From NCBI GenBank assembly GCA_011800805.1, contig MPNW01000887.1, forward strand, positions 1-30,876: a stretch of DNA of 30,876 bases, read 5' to 3'. Positions 1 through 9,743 of the stretch are shown piece after piece. The stretch comes from Hirudo medicinalis. Taxonomy: Eukaryota; Annelida; Clitellata; Hirudinida; Hirudinidae. The first letter of the stretch is position 1. Each line of letters opens with the position of its first letter. Both the position numbers and the translations under genes were made by a program. A model generated the notes under the pieces. It saw only the letters and a program-made list of their open reading frames with translations, was not told the DNA's origin and did no database searches.

Positions 1-194
1 GATGTCGACGACAATGATAAGGGCGATGATGATGATGATGACGACGACGACGATGATCATGATGATGATGGTGACATATCATTACATATCATCACATATC
101 ATTACATATCATCATCATCATCATCATCATTATTATAATTATTATCACCACCATCATCATCATCACCATCATCATCATTATTATTATAATTATT

Positions 195-229
<35 letters not shown>

Positions 230-237
230 TATCATTA
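1..237. repeat. GAT/CAT trinucleotide microsatellite
   Basis: The stretch is almost wholly GAT (left part) and CAT/TAT (right part) triplets with a few interruptions. Open frames here translate to poly-Met, poly-His or poly-Ile and are artefacts of a stop-free triplet repeat. Confidence 0.95.
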
Positions 238-289
238 CTGTTTCAATAATTATTTTAAAACAAAAAAAAATTATTGCAATTACTAATAT

Positions 290-548
290 CACTCACATCA
301 CCTGACTGCATCCAATAGCAGCTCTTGTCTCTTCATCCATCAAACGCTCACACGCTCCTCTGATAGATGGATATCCGGAAAAGGAGTTGAAGATGCCACC
401 GGTCATCCATCTGCTGGATTCCCGGCGGATCGACACGGCATTCCTTCACAACCGGTGCCTATGTTTCGGTTGCTAACGATTAGCCTGATCGATTGCAATA
501 CATAAAAGGAAGTCAGGAACTGTTATTAGATGGAAATATTTTTGTGCC
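290..548. other. unique sequence, no gene seen
   Basis: Mixed-composition DNA between two repeats. I see no long open frame with coding character and no recognisable RNA. Confidence 0.5.
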
Positions 549-603
549 GGTGGAGCCAAGGTGGGGCCATGGTGGGGCCAAGGTGGGGCCACGGTGGGGC
601 CGT
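549..603. repeat. 11-bp G-rich minisatellite, 5 units
   Basis: Five tandem copies of GGTGGGGCCAN. The first copy has one G-to-A change and the fifth has CCG in place of CCA; the last base of the unit varies (A, T, A, C, T). Confidence 0.9.
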
Positions 604-718
604 GGTGAGAAAATATGAATTCGAATAACTTGTCTTTTGGGATTTTTGGGATTTTTTTGTGAATCTTTGTTAGTCCCCGAACAAAATAAAAGAATATCAA
701 CATGTCATTGTTGTAGAA

Positions 719-726
719 GTAATAAT

Positions 727-767
<41 letters not shown>

Positions 768-801
768 TAATAATAATAACAATAACAATAACAACAACAA
801 C

Positions 802-838
<37 letters not shown>

Positions 839-866
839 GTAACAATAATAATAACAACAACGACGT
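719..866. repeat. AAT/AAC trinucleotide microsatellite
   Basis: Continuous AAT triplets with AAC interruptions. The poly-Asn and poly-Tyr open frames here are repeat artefacts. Confidence 0.95.
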
Positions 867-1183
867 TTACGATGTTTTCCAGTTCCTAATCCATCCACAA
901 GGCGACCATTCATGACTGACTGAAAAGTTGGAAAAGATGAAAACACAGAAGAAAAGCTGAGCAGACAAATTCTTCTTTCGAGTCTCATTAAAAAGGAAAT
1001 GGAGTCCAACAAGTGAGGGTCCTCGGGGTGTTTTGGGGTCGCACATGAAAATTGAATGCAGGCGATTACATTGGGCCTCCCAATGCTACTGCAGGATGAA
1101 TGTGTTTTCCGTCAAAAATTTCGTCACTTCGATGTTTAAATGCGGAAATGTTCGTAAAATCTTTCATAAAACGAACGATTTGA
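867..1183. other. unique sequence, no gene seen
   Basis: No coding-like open frame or RNA structure recognised between two AAT arrays. Confidence 0.45.
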
Positions 1184-1209
1184 ACTAATAATAATAATAA
1201 TGATAACAC

Positions 1210-1252
<43 letters not shown>
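1184..1252. repeat. AAT microsatellite, possible SINE tail
   Basis: AAT array. On the minus strand it reads as an (ATT)n run directly after the tRNA-like block at 1295-1385, the arrangement expected for the tail of a tRNA-derived SINE. Confidence 0.8.
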
Positions 1253-1294
1253 TTTTCGTCACTCAAAGCAATGCTTTATCAGCCACACAAAAAA

Positions 1295-1385
1295 CGAACA
1301 GTCCGGGATTCGAACGCAGGACCTTAAGTCTGACTGAATCTTTCTTCAGGGTCAATTGAGCGAGTCAATTTACCTCATACCTCGG
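1295..1385 (-). repeat. tRNA-like fragment (SINE-like)
   Basis: On the minus strand this contains a Pol III B-box-like GCGTTCGAATCCC at about 1304-1316, preceded by a weak A-box-like segment and a stem resembling an anticodon arm. No intact cloverleaf can be drawn, so it is not a functional tRNA gene. It resembles the head of a decayed tRNA-derived SINE. Five comparable fragments occur in the window (6165-6190, 10636-10712, 14864-14910, 16238-16330, 18885-18935). Confidence 0.45.
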
Positions 1386-1759
1386 CCCAAACAACATGCA
1401 TTCCGAAAGGTCGTAGAGTCAGATTATGGCTGACTGGGGCTCGGAGTTATGACTCCAGGGAGATGAAGGATCATTTATATAATGACACGTAAGTCAAAAA
1501 TAATGGACTGGAAATTGGTGTTGATGCTTTGATGAAGTCTGCGCTATTCGTCACATTAATGCCAGTTAATGTCTTGGCATTTTCATTTGCTTTTGGACAT
1601 TCAGAATGATGAAATAAAGTAAATATTTTGGAATCGCGTTGTTAGGGATGTGTTGTTTTGTTTTGTTTTGGAACTTTTTGTCTGATTGTTACAAACGACC
1701 TTTGACTAATTTATGCTGTGGAAGAGGCCAACGTTTTAAGCGGGTTACTATTACATCGA
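1386..1759. other. unique sequence, no gene seen
   Basis: No supported gene or RNA. There is a short GTTTT run near 1650-1670. Confidence 0.45.
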
Positions 1760-1760
<1 letters not shown>

Positions 1761-1799
<39 letters not shown>

Positions 1800-1986
1800 T
1801 TTAAAATAATAATATTTATAATAATAATAATATTTATAATAATAATAATATTTATAATAATAATATTTATTATAATAATAATATTTATAATAATAATATT
1901 TATTATAATAATAATATTTATAATAATAATATTTATAATAATAATAATATTTATAATAATAATAATATTTATAATAATAATAATAA
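1761..1986. repeat. AAT array with ATATTTATAATA higher-order units
   Basis: It starts as plain AAT triplets, then becomes AAT blocks separated by ATATTTAT, giving repeated units of about 15-21 bp. The poly-Tyr/Lys open frame on the minus strand is an artefact. Confidence 0.9.
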
Positions 1987-2236
1987 AAAATAATAACCAA
2001 TAAGTTGTTGATGATCACCTCAGGGTGACATATTGCATTCATTTGCAAATGCATGCAATGCTGTTATATTATTATAATCATCATAATTTATTGTTCTATT
2101 TATGTCATAATTAATCGTCTCTTTTATCTACGCTCGAACAATCTCAGTGTTTTTGTCTGGCCATCTATGATTTAGATCTTGAAAATGAATGTGGCTCAGA
2201 CCAGTCCATTTTCTATTGTTGAAGATAAAGCCAACT

Positions 2237-2427
2237 GCAGCCCTTGTGAAGTACAAATAACGTACAAAGTCAAGTACAGCCCTTGCGAAGTACAAATAAA
2301 TGTAAAAAGTCAAGTACAGCCCTTGCGAAGTACAAATAAATGTAAAAAGTCAAGTACATCCCTTGCGAAGTACAAATAAACTACCAAGTCAAGTACAGCC
2401 CTTGCGAAGTACAAATAACGTACAAAG
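2237..2427. repeat. 39/40-bp minisatellite, 5 units
   Basis: The core CCTTGYGAAGTACAAATAA recurs at 2242, 2281, 2321, 2361 and 2400, so spacing is 39 or 40 bp. Copies are nearly identical, which points to recent amplification. The first and last copies share a CGTACAAAGTC variant absent from the middle copies. Confidence 0.95.
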
Positions 2428-3372
2428 TCCCATCTTCTTACATGAGTACTGAGTGCTTCTTTATTTTGCATCTCAGAACCTCTAAACCAGAAATGTGGTT
2501 ATGTCCTCTCTATTTTCTTGCTATTTGATAGATTTACGATCTTTGCCTCAACCATTGGTCAGACCCGGTTGTTATTTATCTAGCGCCACATTTCGGGAGG
2601 ACTTGTCTCTTTCTGAGAAGCAATTACACAGCTAGATTGGATTTTTTAGCATTATATTTTACTCAAAGAGATCTTCGGTTTCTTATTGAAGTTATAAATA
2701 CTGGATGATTGAATTTAAGATTGTGATAAAGCCTTTTCGTTCGTGTACAGGAGTGGTCTCCAGCAATCTTTTTCATGGTTTCTTTCTGACCTCGAAGCAC
2801 ATCCGCTGACAGAACCGACTCAGCCGTTCCAAGTAAGGTTCAAAATGTCAAGTCTTTTTTCAAAGTCGTTTGATTAAAATTAAATATGTTTTATTTTATT
2901 TTTTTTTTACAAATTCCTTTTCGATTCCAAAGACTGGCACTCGAAAAATCAAATAAATTATGGATCTAAAATTGAAAATCTTTGAAAATTTGAAATTCGT
3001 AATAATTAAAAAAGAAGAATATTATTTCAACCTTTGAAAATTATTATTATTTAAAAACACAATGATGAAAATTAATTGTCACCGATATTTTCGTGAGAAA
3101 TAAAACAGATTTCCAAAGAACTTTGTCACAACGCGGAGTAACATGACTTGAGGTCGCCGTGAAGCAAATTATTTAATGCTGAATTTTCGAATTAGCTATT
3201 TATTTGAAAAGTATTATGTACGAGTACTACTTAGTCGAGTACAAATACTAGAAGAAATACAAGTACAAGTACAAGAGAGCCACTCAGCTTGCCACTAAAT
3301 AGACTTCATTCGATGGATTAATGGATGGATTTATTCGTTTTTATGGATTAAGTGGAGAATAAATAATACGAC
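2428..3372. other. AT-rich unique sequence, no gene seen
   Basis: About 0.95 kb of AT-rich DNA with no open frame I can support on either strand. There is a short run of AAGTAC repeats near 3260-3275. Confidence 0.5.
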
Positions 3373-3380
3373 ATTTAGAC

Positions 3381-3820
3381 CAGGGCTGTGGAGTCGGGGC
3401 TCAAATCATCCGACTCCGGAATTTTTAAAGTTCGACTCGACTCGGACTCCGGCTAGTTGAGCAGTCGAAGCATTCCGAGCGATAGCTTCTACAACCAATT
3501 TTGATAGTTCTAAATGGAAACGTTGCTCAGCTTTTCGCAGCCCTCATCTTTTGACGAACACCGACAAACACGCAGTGTTTTCTATCTGAAGTCAAAATGA
3601 ATTTATCGAAACCTCTTGACTAGCTGGAAAATTGGCAGGACATGTTACGACTTTGGACTGAATAGTTCAATAAAATGTGCAGTTTATTGCTTTGTGAAGT
3701 AACTTTGATAACGGAGGTTGTTAGAGAAGGTCGGAGTCGATATAAAATTTTCTGACAGTCGGTATAAAATTTTCTCACTCTAACTCCGGATAACTTATTA
3801 AGTACGACTCTACAGCACTG
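3381..3820. mobile_element. non-autonomous hAT-type transposon (MITE), complete
   Basis: The left end reads CAGGGCTGTGGAGTCG. The reverse complement of the right end reads CAGTGCTGTAGAGTCG, a 14/16 match forming terminal inverted repeats. Flanking 8-mers are ATTTAGAC (3373-3380) and ATTTAGAT (3821-3828), a 7/8 target-site duplication. A 440-bp length, CAG..CTG ends and an 8-bp duplication fit the hAT superfamily. Subterminal GACTCCG/CGGAGTC motifs repeat inside both ends. The longest open frame is about 70 codons and shows no transposase character, so movement would need enzyme from elsewhere. The GAGTCGG-type end resembles a family I recall as widespread in animal genomes. Confidence 0.85.
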
Positions 3821-3828
3821 ATTTAGAT

Positions 3829-4260
3829 CCACATCTTCCTGGATATTTTTATCGATAAATCAAAAGTCCAAAGAGGGATTAAAAATGATCGATTTGCGGA
3901 AAGCACGCAAAGGTGAGAAGGAGTCTCTGATTGATGGATTCATTCCATCTCCAAGTTTGCTCGTCCTATCCAGTTTTCCTTCCAAGTCTTCCTCCTTGTC
4001 TTGTTCGATATCCTTGTGTTTGTCTCAGTGCATCTGTGCGTTCGTTCGTTTCTCTCATGTCCGCTCCTGTCATCAGCAGGATCTCTGAAAGCGGAGTCTG
4101 TACTAGAATATCTTTCGATACGAACGATTGTCTCATATTTTCACGAAGAAATCCATTTATTAAAAAAATAAAAAAACTATCTTTTTATCCAGAGTTTGTT
4201 GCAATTCTTAGAAAATTCTGATTTTTCATTGGGAATTCCAAATTCTATTGATGTCCTTGC
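3829..4260. other. unique sequence, no gene seen
   Basis: Two overlapping plus-strand open frames of under 100 codons occur (3885-4221), but neither shows a recognisable motif or a consistent splice context. Confidence 0.4.
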
Positions 4261-4262
4261 TA

Positions 4263-4378
4263 ACTGCAACTGATCATTTGAAGCTAATGATGATATTGAT
4301 GATGATATTGATGATGATATTGATAATGATATTGATGATGATAATGATAATGATATTGATGATGATATTGATGATGAA
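4263..4378. repeat. 12-bp GATGATATTGAT minisatellite
   Basis: About nine units of GATGATATTGAT with AAT-for-GAT and AAT-for-ATT changes. The Ser/Ile-rich open frame on the minus strand comes from the repeat. Confidence 0.9.
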
Positions 4379-5596
4379 TCGAACCCATCCAATCATGAAA
4401 TACTAGTTAATCTGTTAAAGCCTCAAAAGGTCAAAGATCGTTGGAAGAAGTTCATCCTTCTATCTTGTAATTACAGCGGAGAAAGCGCTATCGTCGGCCA
4501 ACCCGCAATTTTCCAAACGTGCAAAGTTTTTCTCTGGAGATTCCAGGTTGAACGACTTTGTCTAAAGAACATCAGTACACGATCGTACAGGTACTATCTC
4601 CAACATGGACGTCCACATTCAAGCATTTGACAAGGCTCCGAGCGACCAGCCAGCCATGCATGGAGTTTGATGTTTTTCCGTTTCCATGGAGAAGAATCTT
4701 AAATCAAGACCTTCGAACTCATCAGTGCGACGCAATTCGAGATGGATGTTCCGATAGATGGACGGGAAGTTCTTCAAGTGCATTATTAAGAGCAGGACGG
4801 AGGTCGATATGAAGTTCGTGCCTCCTTTCTGAGATTCATTGGCAGCACAGTACGACTGTTGCTTTGACAGTCTCGTGGAGGACTTGAAGACCTGTTTACA
4901 CTTTTAAAAATAAAGAGAGTAAAGCAAATTCGAGTATAGCTGAATTGATATAGCGCCCTAGGTGTAGAAGCGCTTGGCCATTTACAAAGCGCCTATTTCT
5001 AAAGCGCTCGTGGTGACAAAAAGTGGATTTGGGAATATGTTATGACTGTTCCCTTGTCGTCGGACGTGGTAATGCAGCCACATGTGTTAACTTGAAAATG
5101 TAATTCATTTCCAAACATTTTCCGACTAAATGTTTTCGATATAAAATAAACAGAAAATTTAAATTTTCCAGACTCGACATTTAAAGACTGATTTTTTCCT
5201 CCTTAAAAACAATAAAACCTGATCAACTGGAATGGATGCCGTGAGGATGAAGAAGTTGTTAACGCAGCAAAATGTACTTTTGCATAGACCTTTAGTCACG
5301 CTCCTCTTTAAAAATCTTTCAAAGACACAAACAAAAACGAAAGAAGGAAGTTTGAATCTCAAAATCAGGGTCAGGGTTAGAGTAAATTCAATCCACAATG
5401 TCTTTAAAACCGCTTTGAGGATGAAAATTATTCTGAATGCTTCCTGCTTTTTCCACTCCGAATAAAAATGGTCCATTTTGGCTGTCAAGTCCGTGTCGAG
5501 TGCACTCAACCGTCACTTGCAAGCATCACCAACATTTTAAAACGACCATTATGACGCCTGGCCATTCTTGGCTTTTTCTGCTAAAAGCTTTCCCAG
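4379..5596. other. no supported gene; GCGC-rich dispersed motif
   Basis: No confident coding sequence. At 4962-4993 is a motif (GTGTAGAAGCG ... CCATTT ... AGCGCC) that recurs in the same orientation at 6654-6683, suggesting a dispersed repeat. AGCGC occurs four times between 4951 and 5010. Confidence 0.4.
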
Positions 5597-5722
5597 ATGG
5601 AGCGCCATCTAAATTGTGCCAGAGTCAACGAGGCGTGACGCTCAGCCACTTGCTCATCCAGGCTGGATTTCCGGTCCGCCGCTGTGGAAAGGATGGATCT
5701 GCGATGGATGAGATGAATCCAG
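5597..5722 (+). CDS. possible orphan exon, unrecognised
   Basis: A 126-bp block between a good acceptor (TTTCCCAG before 5597) and a good donor (GTAATT from 5723), with phase 1 at both ends. It reads without stops: GAPSKLCQSQ at the start, then GVTLSHLLIQAGF, then CGKDGSAMDEMNP. Base composition is richer in G+C than its surroundings. The hydrophobic GVTLSHLLIQAGF piece loosely recalls the C-terminal helix of extended Tudor domains, but this is a weak resemblance. I could not find partner exons on either side, so it may be part of a decayed gene or simply an open stretch. Confidence 0.3.
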
Positions 5723-6653
5723 GTAATTGCATCCTCAGTGCCAGTGAAAAACTGGAAACAAGCAGGAGAAGCATGATGAACGGATGCTGATAAGGAGAAA
5801 AGCTGTAATCCTAAGATGTGCACCATGGTTTGTCGAGTAGGAAATGATGTACTTTAGTGCAAATGCCATTCATTTCGAGACACCTAACACGACGTGTTAG
5901 TCTTGAGTGCTCGGACGGACTAGCATGCAAACAGTCCACCCTGCATGATGAAATAAACTGAAGAATTTCAACAGTAAAAGTGAGCGCTACATAAACGGAG
6001 GCTTCTCACGTCATGAATGAAAGTCCCCGAAGTCCGATCGGAACCTTTTCAGGAGAGATAAATGGGCAAAATGGCTTAGAACGATCCCCTCCTTATCTCT
6101 GATGCTGCTTATACTTCAAGCAGAAGAGAGATCCGGCCATCAAGATCCCTTTTCGAGATAAGGTGCTCCCTGGTTCAACTCCTGGGCTCTCCTTACCGGA
6201 GCCCTTGATTTAATTGGCCATCAAATCGGCCAATCATCGATCATAGCCAATCACGATAAGGGCCGGTTCGTCTTCTACTTGGGCCTAATTACTGGATGGT
6301 CAAGGATGATTGTTGCTATCAATCTCGTTATGGTTTTACATTAATTCTATGAATTCATTCACATCGGTCTGATTATAATTTAATCAATAAAAATAATATG
6401 AGTAATAATGATTCGGCAATAAAGATGATTTTAGTCATTTCACAATTCATCCGTCCAGCTGTGCAAGATGCAAATGGAATGGAAATGCTCAGGAAATCAT
6501 GCTGTGACAGATCCGTTAATGAATTTCCGCCTCAAAAAAAAACTGAGCCATTCACGCATCTCAGGATTGCGGTTATCGGAATATTAAGTGTCATGTCATC
6601 CTCAAATCTTTCAATATTTCTAGTCAGCCGATCCTTTTGAGTATCCGAATCGG
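5723..6653. other. unique sequence upstream of the protocadherin
   Basis: No gene seen. It includes several GATAAG/CTTATC and CCAAT/ATTGG-type words around 6090-6270 and a B-box-like element at 6170-6187. These could be regulatory but are too short to call. Confidence 0.35.
6165..6190 (+). repeat. B-box-like tRNA fragment
   Basis: The plus strand carries GGTTCAACTCC, a good match to the Pol III B-box, inside CCCTGGTTCAACTCCTGGG. No cloverleaf is complete, and it is the only such fragment in the window in plus orientation. Confidence 0.3.
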
Positions 6654-6716
6654 GTGTAAAGGCGTGACCATTTGATTAGCGCCCCTGGGTGCCCGGGGGC
6701 ACCACCCTGGTGGTGT
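6654..6716. repeat. dispersed motif plus overlapping GC-rich hairpins
   Basis: Positions 6654-6683 match 4962-4993. Directly after it are two overlapping perfect stems: GGTGCC (6688-6693) with GGCACC (6698-6703), and CACCACC (6700-6706) with GGTGGTG (6709-6715). The two stems share bases, so only one can form at a time. Confidence 0.5.
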
Positions 6717-7052
6717 AGACTGGGTTGCGAACACGACACGTCGAGAGTGTTGCTATTGGAAAGCAGTCCATTGAGCTGACCTGCACGCTTATCTTTTCTC
6801 CATCTATTTTCCATATTTTCCATCATTTTTTGGTTATACGATTCCGACATAGTTTAAATGATCATGTGGTTTGTCAACTCAAGCAATCAACAATGGTTTG
6901 CGCTACGATTGTATTGAATATTTTAAATAAATCAAGCCATATTTTGAAACAAACACCTGTAAGAGCAGACAATGATTGAAATTTCGCAGACACAACATCA
7001 ATGACGACCAGAAAGCTTTTGAGACCGAGGACAACGAATCTACGAAGATGAC

Positions 7053-9377
7053 ATGAAAGAAGAAATGATAAAAAGCAATTTCTGGTTCTTCTGCCTCCCC
7101 TCCATCATTGCTTCCATCGAGTCGATCATCCTTCGCTACAAACTGCCAGAGGAAAAACCACCCATGCATCCCCTGGCTAATCTGACCTCCGACCTGCTTG
7201 ACAGTGGCCTGCCCAACTTGGGGCTCGTACCCCAGACGGATGGACTACAGTTCAGCATCCTGTCTGTTCACCTCGTGAACACGGATCGCTCGAAGGTTGT
7301 TCAGCTGCCCAACGACGACTACGTGATCGATTCTTCTCTCCTATTATCGAGGAAATCAGTCGATAGAGAAAGTCTCTGCTCAGAAGCTAAGTACCGGTCG
7401 TTGGCCACGCCGGCTAAATCATCGACCGGTTTTCTCTCTTCATCCTCGTCTTCATCATCGTCGTCGTCGTCGCCTTCATCGTCCGCTTTCGAGTTGCCTG
7501 AGGCAACATCTTTAGTACCTTTATCTTCAGTTCCGGTGTTGCACACTCCCGTTCTTCATCTCTCGTCTGCGTCGTCGTCATCATCATCATCTTCCTCGTC
7601 GGGCAGCCATGACAGTCCTTGTTACATAAAGCTGGACCTCCTCATATTCTCCATCTACCCTATCCAACTCCACTGGATTGTAACCGTCATCGTCGATATT
7701 CTCGACGAGAACGACAACAGACCTCGATTCGTCGAGCAGTCGATTCGTCTGAAGCTTCTCGAATCCCTCTCCGTTGGAAGTCGTTTCCTTCTTCCGACTG
7801 CCAGAGATGACGATTTTGGACAATTTTCTCTTCAAAGATACTCGTTGTTCGCGATGAAGACCGACCGCCAGAACAAGAGCCAAGAAGGAGTTCCCTCAGC
7901 CTCTCGGAGCTCACAGAAGCTATCTGTTTTGTCACGTCAAGTTGCTAATTTATCTACGAAATCCCAAGAATTGTCCTCTGAGCACTTAGAGAGTTCGACG
8001 TTTGCACTTGAAATGATATCCAACGAGCTCTTCCTCGTCCTTAGGGGAAGCTTGGACAGGGAGACTCAAGACTCCCATCAGCTGCTTCTCTTTGCCTACG
8101 ACGCCGGTGTCCCTGCACTTTCCGGTTCGCTTTCCATCCTTATCGAGATCATTGACGTTAACGACAATGCCCCGATGTTTCTCAATTCGTCCTACACCTT
8201 CGAGATCTCAGAGAACGCTCCACCGGCAACGGTCGTCGGGAGAATCTCGGCCACGGACGACGACCGCGGTATCAACGCGAAACTGATTTACAAGCTCCTG
8301 TTTAACTCTGAAGAAGAGGCGATTCGTTACGGTTCTTTGTTTTCGGTCGACAACGAAACCGGATACTTCACGGTCCTCTCCAGTTTGGACCGTGAAGTTG
8401 CTTCCAGGTACAGCCTTATAGCTCAAGCAATGGACCTCAGCTCCAATCCCTTGACGGGCTTCACTCAAATATCCGTTGAGGTCCATGACGTCAACGACAA
8501 TCCCCCTTCCATTGCGTTCAACTCCCTTTATCCGTTCGATCGTGATAAGGACTACTACCTCCTACCCAGGGCTCTCCCGGCCAACTCCGCCATCGGTTAT
8601 TTTTCAATCAACGACCCAGACGTCGACTCCTTGGCGTCGTGTGCGTTGACAAGCGACAGCTTGGAATTCACGTTGAAGTCGATCGATTCGGAGAGGTTCG
8701 AGCTGGCGATCCGTGTCGAGTCATCCAACCGATCCATCACCAGCTCCACCGTCGTCTGTAAGGACGCGGGTCGAGTGAAGTTAACCTCGAAGGAAAAATT
8801 GAACTTTAAATTCGTCGATAACTTCGAGAACTACGACTTAGAGATCGTGCCTCAATCGCTTGCCAGGAAGTTCGACAGTACTTCGGTCTTGACCTTCAAA
8901 AACAACTTCGCAGATCCGGCATTTCTCCATCGCGACACGGTCGCAGATTCTGCCCCAAACCAGGTCAGCCTACTGGCTCAGGCATTGATCAATTCTGCTG
9001 AAATCTCTTACGGCACCGAATCCAAGTTCAATGCCGTGGAGGAGGCAGTTAGCTCGCTACCGGCGGCGTTGGACGTTTCGCTACCGTGGGTGCTAGTGAC
9101 GGTCCTCTCCTTGCTCGTAGTCATTTTGGCCTTATTCATCATCGTCACTCACAAAAGAGATCGAAGGAACCAGACGAGGCCCAGGAAAAGATCAAGGACC
9201 GTCAAGGGGGCCCAGAGGAGGAGGGTGGATTTTCCATTTTCCAGGAGGGATAGAACTGCTGCCAGTCCGGCCAAGGAGATCAGGTGCCCTTTCAGTCAGG
9301 AAAACTTCATCAACAGCAAAAAGTCTGACAACATGGCGCCCAACTCACCTGACCTTATATCGATGGAGGTTGTTTGA
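7053..9377 (+). CDS. protocadherin-like single-exon cell-adhesion receptor
   Basis: A 774-residue type I membrane protein in one exon; an in-frame TGA lies 33 nt upstream of the start. Met5 would give a better signal peptide than Met1 (hydrophobic residues 9-22). EC1 begins with the protocadherin-type LRYKLPEEKPP (27-37) and has DRE (104-106) and DENDN (218-222). EC2 has ARDDDFGQF, LDRE and DVNDN (368-372). EC3 is canonical, with SENAPP, ATDDDRG, LDRE and DVNDN (479-483). EC4 (about 484-600) lacks DRE and DxNDN and looks degenerate. A membrane segment spans about 676-698, followed by a basic KRDRRNQTRPRKR stop-transfer and a short 76-residue cytoplasmic tail. Protocadherins mediate calcium-dependent homophilic adhesion, often in neurons. 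Vertebrate members usually have six or seven EC repeats, so this one is short. The EC1 cysteine pair (C109, C190) encloses an 80-residue serine-rich loop in place of the usual five residues. Confidence 0.93.
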   Translation: MKEEMIKSNFWFFCLPSIIASIESIILRYKLPEEKPPMHPLANLTSDLLDSGLPNLGLVPQTDGLQFSILSVHLVNTDRSKVVQLPNDDYVIDSSLLLSRKSVDRESLCSEAKYRSLATPAKSSTGFLSSSSSSSSSSSSPSSSAFELPEATSLVPLSSVPVLHTPVLHLSSASSSSSSSSSSGSHDSPCYIKLDLLIFSIYPIQLHWIVTVIVDILDENDNRPRFVEQSIRLKLLESLSVGSRFLLPTARDDDFGQFSLQRYSLFAMKTDRQNKSQEGVPSASRSSQKLSVLSRQVANLSTKSQELSSEHLESSTFALEMISNELFLVLRGSLDRETQDSHQLLLFAYDAGVPALSGSLSILIEIIDVNDNAPMFLNSSYTFEISENAPPATVVGRISATDDDRGINAKLIYKLLFNSEEEAIRYGSLFSVDNETGYFTVLSSLDREVASRYSLIAQAMDLSSNPLTGFTQISVEVHDVNDNPPSIAFNSLYPFDRDKDYYLLPRALPANSAIGYFSINDPDVDSLASCALTSDSLEFTLKSIDSERFELAIRVESSNRSITSSTVVCKDAGRVKLTSKEKLNFKFVDNFENYDLEIVPQSLARKFDSTSVLTFKNNFADPAFLHRDTVADSAPNQVSLLAQALINSAEISYGTESKFNAVEEAVSSLPAALDVSLPWVLVTVLSLLVVILALFIIVTHKRDRRNQTRPRKRSRTVKGAQRRRVDFPFSRRDRTAASPAKEIRCPFSQENFINSKKSDNMAPNSPDLISMEVV

Positions 9378-9743
9378 AGTTTGTTTATTTAATTAATTAC
9401 TTATTAACTAAATTTGTTATTTACGGCTAAATTAGAAGATTATTTTGGCTGTAATATGATATAATTTTTTTTTTATAATATTTTATTTATTATATAATTG
9501 AATATCAATATTATATTAATAAATATAATTAATATGTAATATTAATAATTATAATTAATATGTAATATTAATAATTATTTGAATAAATAATATTACATTA
9601 TTAAGCCAAATTTTTTTTTTAAATTATTTTTATTGTTATTATTGTTATTATTATTAATTATTAATCCGTAATTAACAACTAAGTGAAATTATTGCACGAT
9701 ATTATTCTCGTGTAAAATACGATTCATTTTTTTCATTCATTTA
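9378..9743. other. AT-rich 3' flank of the protocadherin
   Basis: Very AT-rich and probably includes the 3' UTR. AATAAA at 9518-9523 is a candidate poly(A) signal, although such words are expected by chance in DNA this AT-rich. ATTAATATGTAATATTAATAA-like words recur at 9525-9600. Confidence 0.5.

Noticed and set aside
4605..4907. A protein-like frame with three internal stops (4668, 4755, 4830), possibly a decayed gene
   Set aside because: Three stops in 100 codons is what chance predicts, and no family resemblance was found; the overlapping open frame at 4558-4812 is equally uninformative.
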